Below are positions 44,155-54,156 of a stretch of 64,000 nucleotides of DNA, piece after piece (the stretch's first letter is position 1; each line of letters starts with the position of its first letter). Position numbers and translations under genes: made by a program. Where the stretch lies: positions 58,549 through 122,548 of the forward strand of contig MEDY01000029.1 in NCBI GenBank assembly GCA_001724265.1, given 5' to 3'. Source of the stretch: Rhizaria sp. SCN 62-66. Lineage: Eukaryota; Rhizaria, unplaced. Under the pieces are notes generated by a model, which worked only from the letters and a program-made list of their open reading frames with translations, ran no database searches and was not told the DNA's origin.

Positions 44155-46388
44155 CGGTGCTGGGCGGCGTTGCGTCGTCTATCCTCGCACTCCTGTCCTC
44201 ATCCTCGGCCAATAACAACAACTACAACAACAACTACAACAACAATAATAATAATAATAACAATAATAATAACAACAGCAGCGGCAGCAACAGTGGCAAC
44301 GGCAACAATAACGTTGGCTCTGGCGCGGCCGCTGTGGCGGCGGGACGCGGGACTCGCGCGTTCCCCTACGGCAACAACGGCGTCGCTAACGCCCCTGCAG
44401 CGCCCGCGACCGCGCCTACGGCTGCGTCTGCGTCTGCACCTGCGTCCTCGTCCGCTGCTGCGGCCACGGCTGCGCTGGCATACTTGCAGCAGCAGATCGC
44501 GGCGAGCGGCGCCGCGTCCGGCGCCGGCGTCCTCGCCTCGCTTGGTGACCTGAGCAACTTCAACGTCGCGGCAGTGGCGCAGGCGCTGATGCAGGCGCGC
44601 CAGCGCCAGCAGCAACAGCAGCAGCAGCAACAACAGCAGCTTCCGTTCGCGACCAGTGACAACGCCAACTTCCACCCCGGCAACCCCGTCAGCATCACGC
44701 CTCTGCGCACCCCTGTGTCTCTGGCGGGTGCACACGGCAGCAACGGCGCTGCGAGTGGCCTCGGCGGGGCGACTGTGGGCAGCGTCAACACGCCCCCTTC
44801 AGCCCAGCCTCTGAACGGTGGCAACGGCGGCAGCGGCCACCTCGCGGCCCTGGGCTCGCCCCCCGCCCTGAGCACTGCCATTAACAACAGCAGCAGCGCC
44901 GGCAGCGGCGCCAGCGTCAGCGGTGTGGGTATGGCGTTTCCAGCGACCACTGGCGAGGAGAAGCTCAAGCGGCGGCTCGCGCGCAAGGCCGAGCTGGCGC
45001 GCGCGTCGCGGCGGCGCAAGAAGCACTACGTGACTGAGCTGCAGCAGCGTGTGGCGCTGCTGACGGCAAAGCTCTGGGAGGTCGAGCGGCGGTACGGGAT
45101 CCCCACGGGCCTCAGCCAGCTCGAAGCGATCGGCGGCGACGAGGATGATAACGACAACAGCGACGCCGAGAGCACCCCCGCTCACGCCGCGACCGGCGCG
45201 AACCCCGGCTCTGGGGCCAACGCCGGGATCGGGGGCCCGAGTCCCGGGCCCGGTACTATGGGGGATGCGGGGGAGTCGGTGCTGCCGCCGCAGCCGCCGG
45301 GGCTACAGCTGTCGTTCCAGCTCGCGTGGCTCGCGCAGTCCCAGCAGCAACAGCAGTCGCATCCTCAGCAGCAGCAGCAGCAGCAGCAGCCTGGGTTCAG
45401 CGCGAGCGACGTCAGCCGCATTATCGCCACCCTCGCCAACAGCAACGCGGCTGCGGGCAGCGGCGCCGGCGCAATCGCCAGCGTCCTCGGCAACGCCAGC
45501 ACTAGTGCTAGCGCTAGTGCTAGCGCGAGCGACGGCGAGGGCGGGGTCGTGCGTGCGCTGCAGTCACTGCTGCAGCAGCAGCAGCAGCAGCAAGGTGGTG
45601 GCAACACTGCGACCAACTTGAGCAGCAGCAGCAACAACAACAACGCGTTCAACAGTGGCAGCAACAGCAACGCGCAGTCCGAGCCCTCTCCGGTCTCTGA
45701 CGCGCAGCCCCAGGCGCAGACGCAGACGCAGTCCGAAGCTCAGGCACAGGCGCAAGCGTGGCTTGCAATTGCCCAGCTCGAGCATCAACAGCAGCAGCAG
45801 CAGCAGCAGCAGCAGGACCAGGAGCAGCAGCAGGAGCGGCTTGACTTCGAGCATGACTCCTCGCTCAGCGACGACGCGAGCGAGAGCGACCGCAGACTGT
45901 CTGACGCACAGTCGCAGTCGCATAATGCGCGGACACTGGCTCAGGCGCAGCGTCTGCAATCGCGCGCGCAGTCGGTGTCGGCGTCGCCGGTGCCCAGCGC
46001 GGCGGACTACGGCACCCACGCCGACGCTCCGCTCGCGCTCCCTCCTGCTGCTGCTGCGGCGGTGGCTGCGGCTGCTACAAACGCTACCGTGGCGACTGCT
46101 GCAACGGCCGTGGCTATCGCCGCCAACACGCGTCGCCGTCGCTCGCCCACCGTGACCGCGGCTGCCGTCGCCGCTGCAACCCCGACGGATGACAGCAGCA
46201 ACAGCTTTAACGGCGACGCCGGCGCGGCGATTTCGCACAAGGCCAAGCGCGCGCGGCTAGCGGCAGGCGCGACGCGCCTCAGTGCAAGCGGCAGCGGCGG
46301 CGCGGGCCCTAACGCCCCGGCGGCTGAGTCAGCGTCGGAGGCGGACGGCGCGGGTGGTGAGGCGCTCGCTGAGGAAGCGAGCGGGTGA
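43425..46388 (+). CDS. bZIP transcription factor with altered basic region
   Basis: A single exon gives 987 residues. The bZIP lies near residues 512-560. The basic region RRLARKAELARASRRRKK followed by HYVTELQQRV resembles plant TGA-type factors, whose consensus has Asn where this protein has Lys (the K of RKAEL). The zipper is short, with Leu, Leu and Val at heptad positions before a Gly-Ile-Pro break, also as in TGA factors. The rest is low complexity: Gln runs, an Asn-rich block (44211-44276) and Ala/Ser/Gly linkers typical of activation regions, plus a basic cluster near residue 945 (SHKAKRAR) that may be a nuclear localisation signal. Two adjacent ATGs (43425 and 43428) could start it. 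The stop is TGA. A DNA-binding role is inferred; the substituted Asn makes target specificity uncertain. Confidence 0.8.
44211..44276 (+). repeat. AAC/AAT microsatellite coding poly-asparagine
   Basis: A tandem run of AAC and AAT codons, with two TAC interruptions, encodes an Asn-rich block in the bZIP protein. A CAG run coding poly-Gln lies about 90 bases upstream. Confidence 0.85.
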
Positions 46389-46817
46389 GTGAGTCAGTGA
46401 GAGAGAAAGATAGAATGCGAGAGGACGACCGCCGGCAAGGTTGAACAGGATCTGCCAGCGTATCGTGCGAAAGTGTGGAATGGTGATGTGCTAAGTGACA
46501 AGATTAGCATGTGTACATACTTTGATTTTTTTTATACTGGGATTTGAGTGGTTAAGTAATGATTTCGGTACTGTCTATATTCGTGTACTTTGGCGCTAAA
46601 TGGCATTGTCTGGCTCTAGCATCTGACTTTTTCACAGACGGCACAGAGCTGGCAACTTTGCCACCACAAAAACAGCGCGCGCAACAGCCCTTGCAGAACG
46701 AGAAACGGAAACTGCGATCTGAATGACTCGGGATTATTTTTTAGACGACATAAATAAGCAATTATTTAGATATCTTTAACGCATTTTTATTTATATTCTC
46801 GCATTCTCTGTTAACGG
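46389..46817. other. Intergenic spacer
   Basis: These 429 AT-rich bases lie between the bZIP stop and the DONSON-like start, both on the plus strand. It should hold a 3' UTR and a promoter. Nothing else is recognised. Confidence 0.45.
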
Positions 46818-49800
46818 ATGTCTGACGGTACATCTCCTCAGTTTTCTATCCGGTCCTCTCTTTCGCGCCTGCTTTCCCAGCCTCGTCCTTCCCCGAGCGT
46901 TGCAGCCATGTCCCGCCATGGACGCACGCCTTCCAAGGCCCCCGGCGGCCCCAGCCACCTTACTGACCCGCTGTCTCCCGCCCGGTTTACCGCAGTGCGC
47001 CCCCGCGCCCCTTTGGCGGCCTCGCGCCGGTCGTTGGCGCAAACCCTCTCTGCGGCCGACAACAGCGCCCACGGCCCTGTCGGCGCAGATTCCACCCTCG
47101 GCGCCTCCGCAACGAGTGCAGCCGCTGACACCGCAGTGGTCGGGCCCGTAGTGAAGCGCCCGCGCGGGCTGGACACGGTTGACGAAGCCTTCGGGCAGAT
47201 CAGGAGCGCCAACGGCACCGCTGAGGCTCACCTCAGCGGCAATATCACGAGTGCAAACGCTGTTAGTGTCGCTGGTGCGGGTACTAACAGCGCGCTGGCG
47301 TCGCGTTACAACGCACCCTACGGCCCCGTGCCCCCGTATGGCGCTGGAAACAGCTCTGTCGCTCACACCGCTACGGCCGCCGCCACGACCGCTGCCAGCT
47401 CTCGCTCTCGTGTCGGCGACGCTGCCGGCATCGCTCCAGTCCCCGTCGGCGCCGAGTCGTCCCGCACCGTCTCCGCCTGGGGCGACGGCAACGCTAACAA
47501 CGACATCTCCGACATTGGCTTTACCTCCCCAGTCAATAATAGCAACAATAACAGTAATAACAGTGCTGCTAACACGCATGTGCGCAGCGCAATTACGCGC
47601 ATGCTGACGACGCAGCGGCAGGGCCAGACGGCCGCTGTGGACAACCTCAACAGCAGCAGCAGCGCCAGCGCCGTGAACCTTGGCCTGAGCGGTGCTGGGG
47701 CTGGGGCGGGGGCTGGCGCTGGCGGGCTGACGGGGCTGACGCGGTTGCTGCAGTCTCAGTCGGGACACGCGCAGTCGGGACACGCACAGTCGCAGTACCA
47801 GCCCGGCTTTCCGCAACAACAGCAGCAGGGGCAACAGCAGCGGCTCATTGCGAGCGAGGCTATCGCTCACAATCTCAAAGCAAGTGCAACGACCGCGTTA
47901 GACTCCCCCACCGGCCCCCTAACCTCCGCGCCCAAGCCAGGCCCCTTAGACGGCGGCGGTGGCGGCGGCGGCGGCGGTGGCGGTGCGGCCGAGCTCGACG
48001 AGCTGGACATGCTGCTTGCCGGCTCGCACGACCGCGACGCGCGCGCGCTCAGGCGCGTGCAGTTGGCCACCACGGCCGCGGCCGCCGCGGCAGCTGCAGC
48101 CCACGGTCATAGTCACGGGCACGGTGAGAGCGGCGTGCTGCGGCTGGCCGCGCCGCCGACGGACTACACCATGCGCTGCGTTGCGCGCATTTCACTTGCT
48201 CACGACGATAGCAGCGCTGCCGCGGCCAGCAGTGGTGATGCAACTTCTGGTGAAAACGTAAGCAACGCGAGATCAAGTGCTTCTTCGAGCTCTCGCGGCC
48301 TCGGTTGGCTTGTCGCCGCCCTTAGTGGCGCCGAGCCTTCAGACGCAACGACGCTTGAAACACTGAACCACAGCTTCAACTCAAGTGAGACCGACTCAAG
48401 CGTGCTTGAGGCCTACGACGGAGTCTCGCTCGACGACGCGACGGCTGCCGCCTCGGCCGCCGTCGCCGCCGTGCCCGCCGCGCTGGCTGCGGCCGCGCGC
48501 GCCGCGGTGCGTTTCCACCGGTACCCCTCCGCGGCGCTGCCCGCGGGCCACCCGGTGCTGGCGGCCCACGCGCGACACCGCCACCGCGTGCGCGACCTGG
48601 AGGCGCTGCCCGCGGACGCGCTCGCTGCCGCCGCCGCGCGCAAGGCCGCCGCCGCGTCGGCAGCGGCAACGGCGGCAGCGGCCGTGGCCGCCGCGGCCGC
48701 CACGGGCCGGGGCCGCACGGGCGCCGCGTCGGCCGCCGCCGTGGCCGCGTACGCGCTCACGGGCGCTGCGACCGCGGCCGCCGCGGCGTCGGTCGCGGCG
48801 GTGACCTCGGCCACGGGACTCGTCACCATGGGCGCCGGCGACGCCCTTAATGAGGGGGCGGGGGGCGGGATGTGGTGGGACGGCGCGGGCGGCCCGCCGG
48901 CGGACGCGGCGCTGGTGCGGGCTGCCGAGGCGCGCTGGCGCGGCTGGGAGGCGGCGCTCCGCGACCTGGCCACGCGGCTGCTTGCGGGGGCGCTCGAGAG
49001 GTTCTACGTCACGACGGCCTACACCACGTGGGTGTTTGCAGCGCCCACCGCCGTCGACGTGGGCGAACACCACCAAAACAGCAAGATCAAGTGTGTTCAC
49101 TGCATGTCGTCGAGTGACAACTCGGTTCCTAAGCGAAAGAAGAGCTCTAAACGCAACAACAATCACGACGACGACGACAGCGACATGAGCGCAACATCGT
49201 GCACTTGCTCTGCGGACGTCAATGCCCGCAGCGACGGCCGCCGCTTCGTGGGCGTGGGCCCGGTCGCCGTGGCGTCGCACTCGACCGCCGAGCTGCGCGC
49301 CGCCCTCGCGCGCGCCGGCGTGCCCTTCCTGACCCCGCTCGCGCCTCGGGCCGCGGGCGCCGGAGACCCGGCCGCGGTGGGCGCGGGCGCGGGCTCGCTG
49401 CTGGTCGTCCCCGGCGCGGCCGCCGTGGCCGCGCTGGTCAGCTGGCTGCACGCGGACGCGGCGCGGTGCGCGCCCTTCCCGCGCCCGCCGCGGGCCGTGC
49501 TGGTCGCCAACACGACGTCCTCGTCCGCGAACGACACCGCCGGTGGCGCCCTGAAGAGCACGGCAAACACGGGCACGAGCGCTGGCGTCGGCGCTGGCGT
49601 CGGCGCAGGCACAGCAGGTAAAGCCTCATCCTCCACCTCGTCGTCGTCATCTTCCTCAGTCGGCGCGACAACCGCGGTGACGGCCCCCGGCGTGAGCATG
49701 GGCGCACTGCTGGCGGCGATCGCGCTGACTGGCGACGCCACGGCCGACTCGGCGCCCGCGGCCGCCGCGGCCCACGGCGCTGGGCAAGAGGCCGCCTACC

Positions 49801-50582
49801 CCGCGGGCGCCTGCGACGTGCCGCTGCTGGCCTGCGCCTGGCCCTTCGCCGGCGCCGCGGCCTGCGACGCGCGCGTCGTCCGCGCCCACGCAAATATGGA
49901 CGCTACTATGGGCGAGGCGGGGGACTGGGTCGAGGTGAGCGCGGACCCGCTGCTGCCCGAGACGGCGGCGGCCCTGCTGCGCGTGGCGGCGCTTGGCGCG
50001 GGGCTGCGCGCAGTCGCCGTCCGCGCGGTCAGGGCCGCCGAGGAGGCGGCAGACGGCTGCGGCCACTCCTCTGACGAGCACAAGGCGATCACAACTTCGC
50101 ACAGCAACAGCAGCAGCGGTGCGCTGGTGTCGGCGGACGCGCGTGCGGCCGCAGCTGCTGCAGCCGCTGCCGCAGCGGCGACAGTGACGATGTCGGGCAC
50201 GACGCACCCCCTGCTGGCGACCGCGGCCAACATCAACGCCGCGCCCCTGCCGCAGCTGCAGCGCCCGCTTGCGGCCCACGTCGACGCCGCGGCCGCCGCG
50301 GCCGTGGCAGCAACGGCGCGCGCGCTCCGCGCAGCGGCGGTTGTGGCCACGGTTGCCGGGGAACCCGCGGCCGCCGCGGCGTACCGGCGCGGGGCGGCGG
50401 CGGCGGCGGCAATGCATTCGCGCTCGCACTCGCACACATTGCAGTCGCACATCGATCGCAGCAGCGGTCGCGGTGCGGGGCTGTCGCTGCTGACGGCGCA
50501 TGCGGCGCACACGACAGCGCCGCGGGTGGCCAGCGTGGCCGTCAGCAGCGCGGGCTACACAGTCAAGCTCGACGCAATCTAA
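46818..50582 (+). CDS. DONSON: DONSON (humpty dumpty) replication factor homologue
   Basis: A single exon encodes 1254 residues, about twice the length of animal DONSON. Family-like blocks are MRCVARISLAHDD near 450, VRFHRYPSAALP near 565, the segment WRGWEAALRDLATRLLAG then LERFYVTTAYTTWVF near 705-740, and AVASHSTAELRAALARAG then VPFLTPLAPR near 815-840. The C-terminal block runs from LLVVPGAAAVAALVSWLHA through LLACAWPFAGAA to VEVSADPLLPETAAALLRVA. DONSON helps assemble the CMG helicase and protects replication forks in the nucleus. The first 400 residues are disordered (Ser/Pro/Ala/Gln), and Ala-rich insertions interrupt the conserved parts. A small Cys-containing, Lys-rich insertion (IKCVHCMSSS, later TSCTCS) sits at about 755-800. 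Assignment relies on block order and pattern. The stop is TAA. Confidence 0.72.
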   Translation: MSDGTSPQFSIRSSLSRLLSQPRPSPSVAAMSRHGRTPSKAPGGPSHLTDPLSPARFTAVRPRAPLAASRRSLAQTLSAADNSAHGPVGADSTLGASATSAAADTAVVGPVVKRPRGLDTVDEAFGQIRSANGTAEAHLSGNITSANAVSVAGAGTNSALASRYNAPYGPVPPYGAGNSSVAHTATAAATTAASSRSRVGDAAGIAPVPVGAESSRTVSAWGDGNANNDISDIGFTSPVNNSNNNSNNSAANTHVRSAITRMLTTQRQGQTAAVDNLNSSSSASAVNLGLSGAGAGAGAGAGGLTGLTRLLQSQSGHAQSGHAQSQYQPGFPQQQQQGQQQRLIASEAIAHNLKASATTALDSPTGPLTSAPKPGPLDGGGGGGGGGGGAAELDELDMLLAGSHDRDARALRRVQLATTAAAAAAAAAHGHSHGHGESGVLRLAAPPTDYTMRCVARISLAHDDSSAAAASSGDATSGENVSNARSSASSSSRGLGWLVAALSGAEPSDATTLETLNHSFNSSETDSSVLEAYDGVSLDDATAAASAAVAAVPAALAAAARAAVRFHRYPSAALPAGHPVLAAHARHRHRVRDLEALPADALAAAAARKAAAASAAATAAAAVAAAAATGRGRTGAASAAAVAAYALTGAATAAAAASVAAVTSATGLVTMGAGDALNEGAGGGMWWDGAGGPPADAALVRAAEARWRGWEAALRDLATRLLAGALERFYVTTAYTTWVFAAPTAVDVGEHHQNSKIKCVHCMSSSDNSVPKRKKSSKRNNNHDDDDSDMSATSCTCSADVNARSDGRRFVGVGPVAVASHSTAELRAALARAGVPFLTPLAPRAAGAGDPAAVGAGAGSLLVVPGAAAVAALVSWLHADAARCAPFPRPPRAVLVANTTSSSANDTAGGALKSTANTGTSAGVGAGVGAGTAGKASSSTSSSSSSSVGATTAVTAPGVSMGALLAAIALTGDATADSAPAAAAAHGAGQEAAYPAGACDVPLLACAWPFAGAAACDARVVRAHANMDATMGEAGDWVEVSADPLLPETAAALLRVAALGAGLRAVAVRAVRAAEEAADGCGHSSDEHKAITTSHSNSSSGALVSADARAAAAAAAAAAAATVTMSGTTHPLLATAANINAAPLPQLQRPLAAHVDAAAAAAVAATARALRAAAVVATVAGEPAAAAAYRRGAAAAAAMHSRSHSHTLQSHIDRSSGRGAGLSLLTAHAAHTTAPRVASVAVSSAGYTVKLDAI

Positions 50583-51001
50583 CGCAATGTGACTGATGCA
50601 TCGTAAGACTCATAACGATTCATGTCGTAATGAGGACTTATGTTTCAAACTGCGCGAAATATAACAATTGGTCAAAAAATAATGTATTATTGCACTTGAA
50701 TTTCCATTAAAACGTTTGACTCTGTATGATTCAACTTGATCAAGAATAAAGAACATACATGTTCCGATAAACCACACATCACATTCACACACTAGCTGCG
50801 TAAAATCGCAGTTATGGACATTTCATGACCTTTAAAACACTATTTAACTGGCAACAACTAAATATCTCGAATAATAAGCGCAATATAGCCGATCAGCCTC
50901 AGAAATCGTAGCTCGCAGCCTCAGCAGCAAACGCGTCAGTGTCACTGCATCACTAGAACCCCCGCAGCGGCGGTCGCCTTCAGCAGTAGCCCTCGGCAGC
51001 C
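50583..51001. other. Intergenic spacer between convergent 3' ends
   Basis: These 419 bases lie between the stops of the DONSON-like gene (plus) and ALG13 (minus). It holds 3' UTRs and a candidate poly(A) hexamer at 50745; no gene is seen. Confidence 0.45.
50745..50750 (+). terminator. Candidate poly(A) signal of the DONSON-like gene
   Basis: AATAAA occurs 163 bases past the TAA stop in AT-rich DNA. Position and sequence fit a polyadenylation signal, but such hexamers are frequent in AT-rich DNA. Confidence 0.35.
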
Positions 51002-51845
51002 TCACCAGCCCTCGGCCTCCGCGGCCGCCATCTCGTCCTCGAGCAGCGCGGCGAAAGCGCCCCCGCGCCGCGGCGGGTACGGCTCCAGCGCGGCCCACCG
51101 GCGCGTCGCGGCGGCGGCGGCCAGCGCGGCGGCGGCGGTGGCGACGTCGGCGGCGATCAGGTAGGGAGACAGCGCCGTGGCCAGCTCCGACTGGTGGTTG
51201 TCCATCAGCGCGGGGTTCGTCACGATGAACAGCAGCGGGCCCTGTGACGGCGACGGCGACGCAGAAGCAGGAGCAGCAGCAGCTGTCACATCAGCACACG
51301 CAGTTGCGATGGCAGGCGTAGTCTGGAGAGGAACAATGGGCGAGGACGCGCGGAGGGCCTCGAGGACGGTGCCGGCGCCGGCGTGCGAGACGAGAAGCGC
51401 GGCGCCGCGCGTGACGGGCCCGAAGTCGGGAATGTAGGCCGCGGTGGCGATAGTGAAGCCCGCTAAGGCGGCGGCGGCGAGAAAGCACGGGGGCGGCGGG
51501 GAGGAGCCGTGCTGCAGCACAATCGCGGAGATAGACAGCGCGCGGAACGCATCCAGGAATACGGGCGCGTCGCAGTCCTAAGGGGAGCGCAGGGGCAAGT
51601 GTGGCAGCGGTCGAGCGTGGGGTCAGGTGGTAAAGGATGAAAGAGGAGAAGATACGACAAGCTATGAGTCGGACAAGCGAGCAAAGAGCAGGGCTAGAGT
51701 GCGAACGATGGAGCGGACAGGGATAGCAAGAAAGGCAACGTACAAGAGCGTCCATGAGGAGCGGGAACTGCGTGGTGCCGACGGTGATGACGACGTAGGG
51801 CTCGGTGGGACACACGAAAGGGGTCTCACCAGCAGTTGTTGACAT
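51002..51845 (-). CDS. ALG13: ALG13, catalytic subunit of UDP-GlcNAc transferase
   Basis: Exons 51845-51744 and 51577-51002 (intron 166 bases, donor gtacgt) give 225 residues, close to yeast Alg13. With the membrane protein Alg14 it adds the second GlcNAc to dolichol-PP-GlcNAc on the cytosolic face of the ER. Family motifs are VVITVGTTQFPLLMDAL at the N-terminus, ISAIVLQHGSS, LLVSHAGAGTVLEAL (the UDP-GlcNAc-binding GT28 signature) and NPALMDNHQSELATAL. An Ala/Ser/Pro insertion of about 30 residues lies between the last two. The start follows a strong acceptor-like site (GCTGTTTCCAG) by 6 bases, hinting at a 5'-UTR intron. The stop is TGA. No Alg14 gene is in this window. Confidence 0.9.
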
Positions 51846-52139
51846 TGGTGGCTGGAAACAGCAAGAGGGAGATAAAAGCAGTGTTTGATCGTCAACAGAG
51901 CCGTCTGAACAATATAATATACATGCGTCATGATAGTACTCTAATCATTGATAAAAAGTCAATAATAATCCACCTGCATGACGCTAGCTGTTCAAACGTG
52001 GACGCTCACCTGTATTCGCCAGCTCTGCCCGCCCAACAACTTTCTTTTTTTTTGGCGCCCAGCCCTGGCAGACGACAACCGATCTTGATCGAGTCTTCTG
52101 CGACTATCCTGAGGCCATTTTTGGTTTTCTTAGCACACC
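51846..52139. promoter_or_regulatory. Shared 5' region of ALG13 and RPA2
   Basis: Only 294 bases separate the two divergent start codons, so both promoters must overlap here unless 5'-UTR introns lie inside. A T-rich tract and TTAG immediately precede the RPA2 ATG. Confidence 0.4.
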
Positions 52140-53240
52140 ATGGGTACGTTTTACGTGTGTTTTCTATTCTCTTTTTTAAATCACTCCGTCAACCGATATA
52201 TATCTCTCGCAGCGCTCTCTCTTGCTGACTTCAAACCCACTCACTTTCCACTCTGTCCCCTTGCTTCCATCGCGCCACTCCTGCTTCGCTTTCCTTGTCT
52301 GCCTCGCTCTGCTGCCTGCGCGCCCCGTTTTGCAGACTTTTCCTCCGGCTCCGGCACGAACCCGCAGCGCCCCGCGCGCAACTACTCGAACACGGTGACG
52401 CCCGTGACTGCGCGCCAGATCGCGAGCGCGACCGTGGACCCCTCGGTGCCGACGCAGGTGCTGCTCGACGGGCGCCCTGTGCACGCCGTCACGCTCGTCG
52501 GCTACGTCATCGAGGTTACCATTGAGTCTACGCAGCAGACGTTCATGATCGATGACTCGACGGGCTTCTGTTACGGCCGCCAGCACTTCGACTCGGCCGA
52601 CGGCTCCGACGACCCCTCCGTGGGCACCTCCGCCTCGGGCGCGCGCCCCGACCTCAACCAGCGCTACGTCCGCGTCTTCGGCTCGCTGCGCGTCGACTCG
52701 TCCTCGCGCGCGCCCGCGCTGGTGGTCACCCGCGCGACCGAGGTGGCCGAGTTCAACGAAGTCACGTTCCACTTGCTCGAGGCGCTCCACACACACCTCC
52801 GCAACACCCAGGCGCCCCGCGGCGGCGCGGGCGCGGCCGGCGCGGCGCCCTTTGCCGCCTCCGCGGGCGGGCTCAACCTAGGCGCCGCCCCGGGCATGTC
52901 GGGTGCCGCGCTCGGCGGCGGCGCGGGCGCGGGCGCGGGCGGCGCGGCCGTCTCGGCCCCCGGCGGCGGCCGCAGCCTTGCCGGGACGACCCTGGGCAGC
53001 GTGCGGCCCGCGGCGCTGGAGCTGGCCGGCGGCGACCTGGAGCGCGCGATGGCCGTCGAGGCGCTGATGCAGCTCATGCCGGGCAACGAGAACGGCGTGT
53101 CGCGCGCGGCGGCCGTGGAGCGGCTTCGCGACGCCGTGGGCGACGAGGCCGCGCGCCGCGCGATCGACAACGTCGTCGAGGACGGCACCGTGTACACGAC
53201 CTTCGACGACGAGCACTACCTTATCTCCGACACCAAGTAA
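52140..53240 (+). CDS. RPA2: Replication protein A 32-kDa subunit
   Basis: Exon 1 contributes only ATGG (52140-52143) and is followed by a 192-base intron (donor gtacgt). Exon 2 is 52336-53240, giving 302 residues (human 270). The N-terminus is short and Ser/Gly-rich (MDFSSGSGTN). The OB fold spans about residues 20-155: VTPVTARQIASA, AVTLVGYVIEVTIES, FMIDDSTGF, NQRYVRVFGSLR and EFNEVTFHLLEALHTHLR. A Gly/Ala-rich linker then leads to the C-terminal winged helix (EALMQLMPGNENGVSRAAA to GTVYTTFDDEHYLISDTK), which recruits repair factors. RPA2 is part of the RPA heterotrimer that binds single-stranded DNA. The phase across the tiny exon (G plus AC gives Asp) is consistent. The stop is TAA. Confidence 0.93.
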   Translation: MGTFYVCFLFSFLNHSVNRYISLAALSLADFKPTHFPLCPLASIAPLLLRFPCLPRSAACAPRFADFSSGSGTNPQRPARNYSNTVTPVTARQIASATVDPSVPTQVLLDGRPVHAVTLVGYVIEVTIESTQQTFMIDDSTGFCYGRQHFDSADGSDDPSVGTSASGARPDLNQRYVRVFGSLRVDSSSRAPALVVTRATEVAEFNEVTFHLLEALHTHLRNTQAPRGGAGAAGAAPFAASAGGLNLGAAPGMSGAALGGGAGAGAGGAAVSAPGGGRSLAGTTLGSVRPAALELAGGDLERAMAVEALMQLMPGNENGVSRAAAVERLRDAVGDEAARRAIDNVVEDGTVYTTFDDEHYLISDTK

Positions 53241-54156
53241 GCGCGCGACTGCGAGCGCAAACCAGGAAACGCACAAGCGGCGAAACATGATGAAAAGCTT
53301 GTACTTTGCTTTGCTTGATGTTTAGATTGTGGCTGAAGTGTAACGATGATTGAGGTGGGGGGTTTTTGGTTTATTGATTGACTGATACTTAGTGTTGATG
53401 ATACTGATATAATAACAGCGGTAGCTATAGATTGCTATTTGCTAAGCACGACATCGGGTGATGTCGTTACGTGCGTTGTTGGTTGGAATAAGTGAGATAT
53501 CCCTGAGGAACATCTCTGCTAGGATTGCGCAGCTCAGGTGCATGTGCTGTAGTATGATACATGTGCTGTTGCTGCAACTGCCGTTGCTGCTTTGGCTCTG
53601 GCTCTGGCTCAAGTCGACACTCGTGTGTACGCGTGTGTGTGTGACCTGACAGGGTTCATGTGCACAAACGCTACAGACCGAGACTTGATCACGAGCAGGA
53701 GCTGTGGGAAGGTAGGATGTTCCCGTGGGAGTAAAATAATAAAATAAAATATGGATTTAAGTTATGGTATATGACTTGATACTGATATAAATGTCACCTA
53801 ACTTCGTCTCATGTCGATTTGCGCTCGCTATGTATGTGGTATATTGAACCAGGCGCGAGATAGCGATGGTAGTGGGACCGAAAAATCCTGAGATGGGGGG
53901 CTAACGAGAGCAAAAGGGAGGTTCAAGGAGGGCTTAAACTTGGCGGATTAGTGCTCTATAGCATCGTTAAAAATACTCTAATTTTGTCAACATAGTTAAC
54001 CGTATGTTTTGGGTCCTGTGATTCATTTGATACTCCCGCATGACGATGGGAACCTCTCTAACCTGCCACCCTTTTTGTCTATTTGGCTCTGCCCCTTCTG
54101 TGCCTGCTCTTCTCCTTGCAGTGTCACCCCCGCGCTCACACCGCGTCGAGACTGGA
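53241..54156. other. Intergenic spacer
   Basis: About 0.9 kb lies between two plus-strand genes and is AT-rich in its second half. An acceptor-like CTTCTCCTTGCAG ends at 54120, 36 bases before the next start, so part of this is probably a 5'-UTR intron. AATAAA near 53738 could serve RPA2. No gene is supported. Confidence 0.4.
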
